Assembly: GCA_013396655.1 (NCBI GenBank)
Contig: WBMV01000298.1
Location: 244,108-308,107 of the forward strand
Length of the DNA stretch: 64,000 nt
Reading direction: 5' to 3'
Source of the DNA: Campylorhamphus procurvoides
Lineage: Eukaryota > Chordata > Aves > Passeriformes > Dendrocolaptidae
The position numbers were made by a program, and so were the translations under genes. Positions 62,712-64,000 of the stretch are shown here, piece after piece (within the stretch, counting starts at the first letter, position 1; each line of letters starts with the position of its first letter). The notes beneath the pieces are model-generated. The model searched no databases, was not told the origin of the DNA, and worked only from the letters and a program-made list of their open reading frames with translations.

Positions 62712-62794
62712 GAACACTGGTCTTTCTTCAGTTGATGATGGAAAAAAAAACAAGTGGCATTTAAAGCATTTAAATAGCCTTTAAAGCACTGGTT

Positions 62795-62949
62795 AAGCCC
62801 AGAGGGTGGTGATCAATGGAATGAAGTCGAATTGGAGGCAGGCCAGTACTTAGAGAGATATTCCAGGGGTCAGCTGGGATTCTGGTCCTGTTTAACATCT
62901 TCATTAATGATCTGGATGATGGGACAGAGTGCAAGGCTGATGATGATGT
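62795..62949 (+). mobile_element. CR1 LINE fragment, 5' piece
   Basis: Matches an internal CR1 segment near the end of the reverse-transcriptase frame: CCCAGAGGGTGGTGATCAATGG, then GGTCCTGTTTAACATCTTCA and TTAATGATCTGGATGATGGG. It continues at 63634 after an insertion. Sense orientation; the frame is broken. Confidence 0.88.
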
Positions 62950-63633
62950 TGCCTTAAGGAAGGGGGAAAAAAACTTTCCAAGACAACTTTATGTGGGTAA
63001 AGCAGAGAAGAGTTCTTTTACTTATAGAGTTTTGGGGTACAGAATATTAAGGAGTGTAAAAGAGTATATAAAGTATAAAAAGTATAAAAGAGTACAACAT
63101 ATGTTGACAAGTAAGAGATAGAAAAGACCAGTGCTAGAATTAACTCATGGCCTCAGGAATACCATGTGAGCTCTTCTCCAAGCACCACTGCTTCAAAACA
63201 TGCAGAGTAAATTAATCCGAAAGGCGTCCCTTTCATTTAATTCCCGGCTGTTTCCAGCCAAACCCCCTGAGCCACCCTGCTGTACCTTACCGAAGCAAAC
63301 AAGGGACAACCTGTCCCTCCCAGGTGAAAAAAACTCTNCTAGAACTTCCCTTGGTTCCGCCTCATGGCACGCCTCTCCTAGAATTGAGTTGGAGGTCGTA
63401 AGACCCTTTTCCCTTATTGGACCTTCTCCAAGGTTGCTGGACTTTGCTTTCTTGTTTTGACTAACATGGTATCTAGTTGCCTTAGCTCTGGTATATGTTT
63501 TCCTTGCACAGTGTTCCAGCTATTGTCTGACCCTAAAGACAGCTAACACAGGGTTAGAAGTTGTTAGCTATGCTATATGTGAGAAACTACCTAGAAGTAT
63601 AAAAATCTACAAATTCATGAAAACCCTAAGGCA
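62950..63633. mobile_element. ~684-bp element inserted in CR1 (solo LTR or similar, family unknown)
   Basis: This block interrupts a CR1 sequence that resumes directly after it. Its ends are TGCCTTAAGG and CCCTAAGGCA, inverted repeats matching at 9 of 10 positions with the TG...CA termini usual for LTRs. Tandem TATAAA-like motifs lie at 63065-63090. Flanking GATGA / AATGA may be a degraded target duplication. No coding capacity is recognised. A solo LTR is my first choice, a nonautonomous DNA transposon the second; boundaries are uncertain by about 5 bases. Confidence 0.6.
63338..63338. other. Single ambiguous base (N)
   Basis: One N within the inserted element, an assembly or consensus ambiguity. 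Confidence 0.97.
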
Positions 63634-64000
63634 TCAATGACACAAACTGGGAAGAGTGGCTGATATATCAGAGGGTCCTGATGCCATCCAGAGGGACCTA
63701 AACAGGCTGGAGAAACCGGCTGACAGCAATCTCGTGAACTTCAACAAATGGAAAGGCGCAGTGGTGTTCCTGGGTAAGAACAACTCCAAGATGGGTTGGG
63801 GGCTACCCAACTGGAAAGCAGCTTTTTAGAACAGTACCTCAGTGTCCTGGTAGACACAAAGTTTAACAAAAGGCTGACAGTATCCTGGGCTGCAACAGGA
63901 GTGTTGCCAGCAGGTTGAGGGAGGTGATGCTGCCCCTCTGCTCAGTGCTGGTGAAGCCACATCTGGAATATTGTGTCCAGGACTCTGTTCCCCAGTGCAA
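63634..64000 (+). mobile_element. CR1 LINE fragment, 3' piece (continues past window)
   Basis: CR1 resumes with AATGACACAAACTGGGAAGA, CCATCCAGAGGGACCTAAAC, AGGCTGGAGAAACC, then GGTTGAGGGAGGTGATGCTG, CACATCTGGAATATTGTGTC. Sense orientation. It is the same insertion as 62795-62949, split by the element between them. Confidence 0.92.

Larger units (their letters stand above)
61676..64000 (+). other. SNX14: SNX14 intron 28 (runs off the window)
   Basis: At least 2325 bases. No terminal exon matching the short SNX14 C-terminus is visible. Contains a TG/TA microsatellite and a CR1 copy split by an insertion. Confidence 0.8.

Noticed and set aside
1..64000. CRISPR arrays, bacterial operons, tRNA or rRNA genes
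   Set aside because: No regular spaced repeats, Shine-Dalgarno-linked frames, cloverleaf sequences or rRNA-like blocks were seen. The window is plain vertebrate genomic DNA.

Overview
This is a vertebrate nuclear window, most likely avian. It is AT-rich and intron-rich, with one GC-rich promoter island. All recognisable interspersed repeats are CR1 LINE fragments, the dominant repeat of birds and other sauropsids. No bacterial, viral or organellar gene organisation is present, and nearly all short open frames are chance.

The window is built around one gene: SNX14 (sorting nexin 14) on the + strand, from about 15.87 kb to beyond the right edge. I could place 28 coding exons (including a 27-nt microexon) by splice sites, reading phase and recognition of the protein. 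Phase is continuous across every junction. If exon 1 encodes about 47 residues, as I recall for human SNX14, the exons seen here reach residue 934 of a protein whose human form is 946 residues. Only two pieces are missing: the first ~39 codons, inside a 106-base run of N at 15872-15977, and the last ~12 codons plus 3'UTR, apparently past position 64000. Domain order is N-terminal membrane segments, PXA, RGS, PX and C-terminal nexin domain. The family acts at the endoplasmic reticulum, endolysosomes and lipid-droplet contacts. Loss of human SNX14 causes a recessive cerebellar ataxia.

Region by region. 1 to ~1.6 kb: A/T-rich sequence with closely spaced AATAAA signals, probably the 3'UTR end of the upstream neighbour; in mammals this is SYNCRIP, in the same orientation and roughly 13 kb away. 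~1.6-15.6 kb: intergenic, no coding exon and no recognised CR1; it holds a 19-bp tandem duplication, a pre-miRNA-like hairpin and an A19 tract. 15.6-16.1 kb: CpG/GC-rich SNX14 promoter with a G-quadruplex-prone run ending at the assembly gap. 16.1-17.34 kb: exons 2-4. 17.3-32.9 kb: large introns with isolated exons 5 and 6. 32.9-38.7 kb: dense exons 7-15 (end of PXA, RGS). 38.7-46.1 kb: large introns around the microexon and exon 17. 47.2-51.1 kb: PX-domain exons 18-23. 51.1-58.8 kb: the largest intron, with two CR1 copies. 58.8-61.7 kb: exons 24-28 (C-terminal nexin domain). 61.7-64 kb: last visible intron, containing a CR1 copy split by a ~684-bp inserted element.

No new multi-gene system is visible. 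The best second-look items are the 27-nt microexon, the NAGNAG acceptor at exon 3, a Cys/His cluster in exon 3, two perfect intronic hairpins (17-bp and 13-bp stems), the intergenic miRNA-like hairpin, the unusual donor of exon 26, and the nested CR1 insertion.
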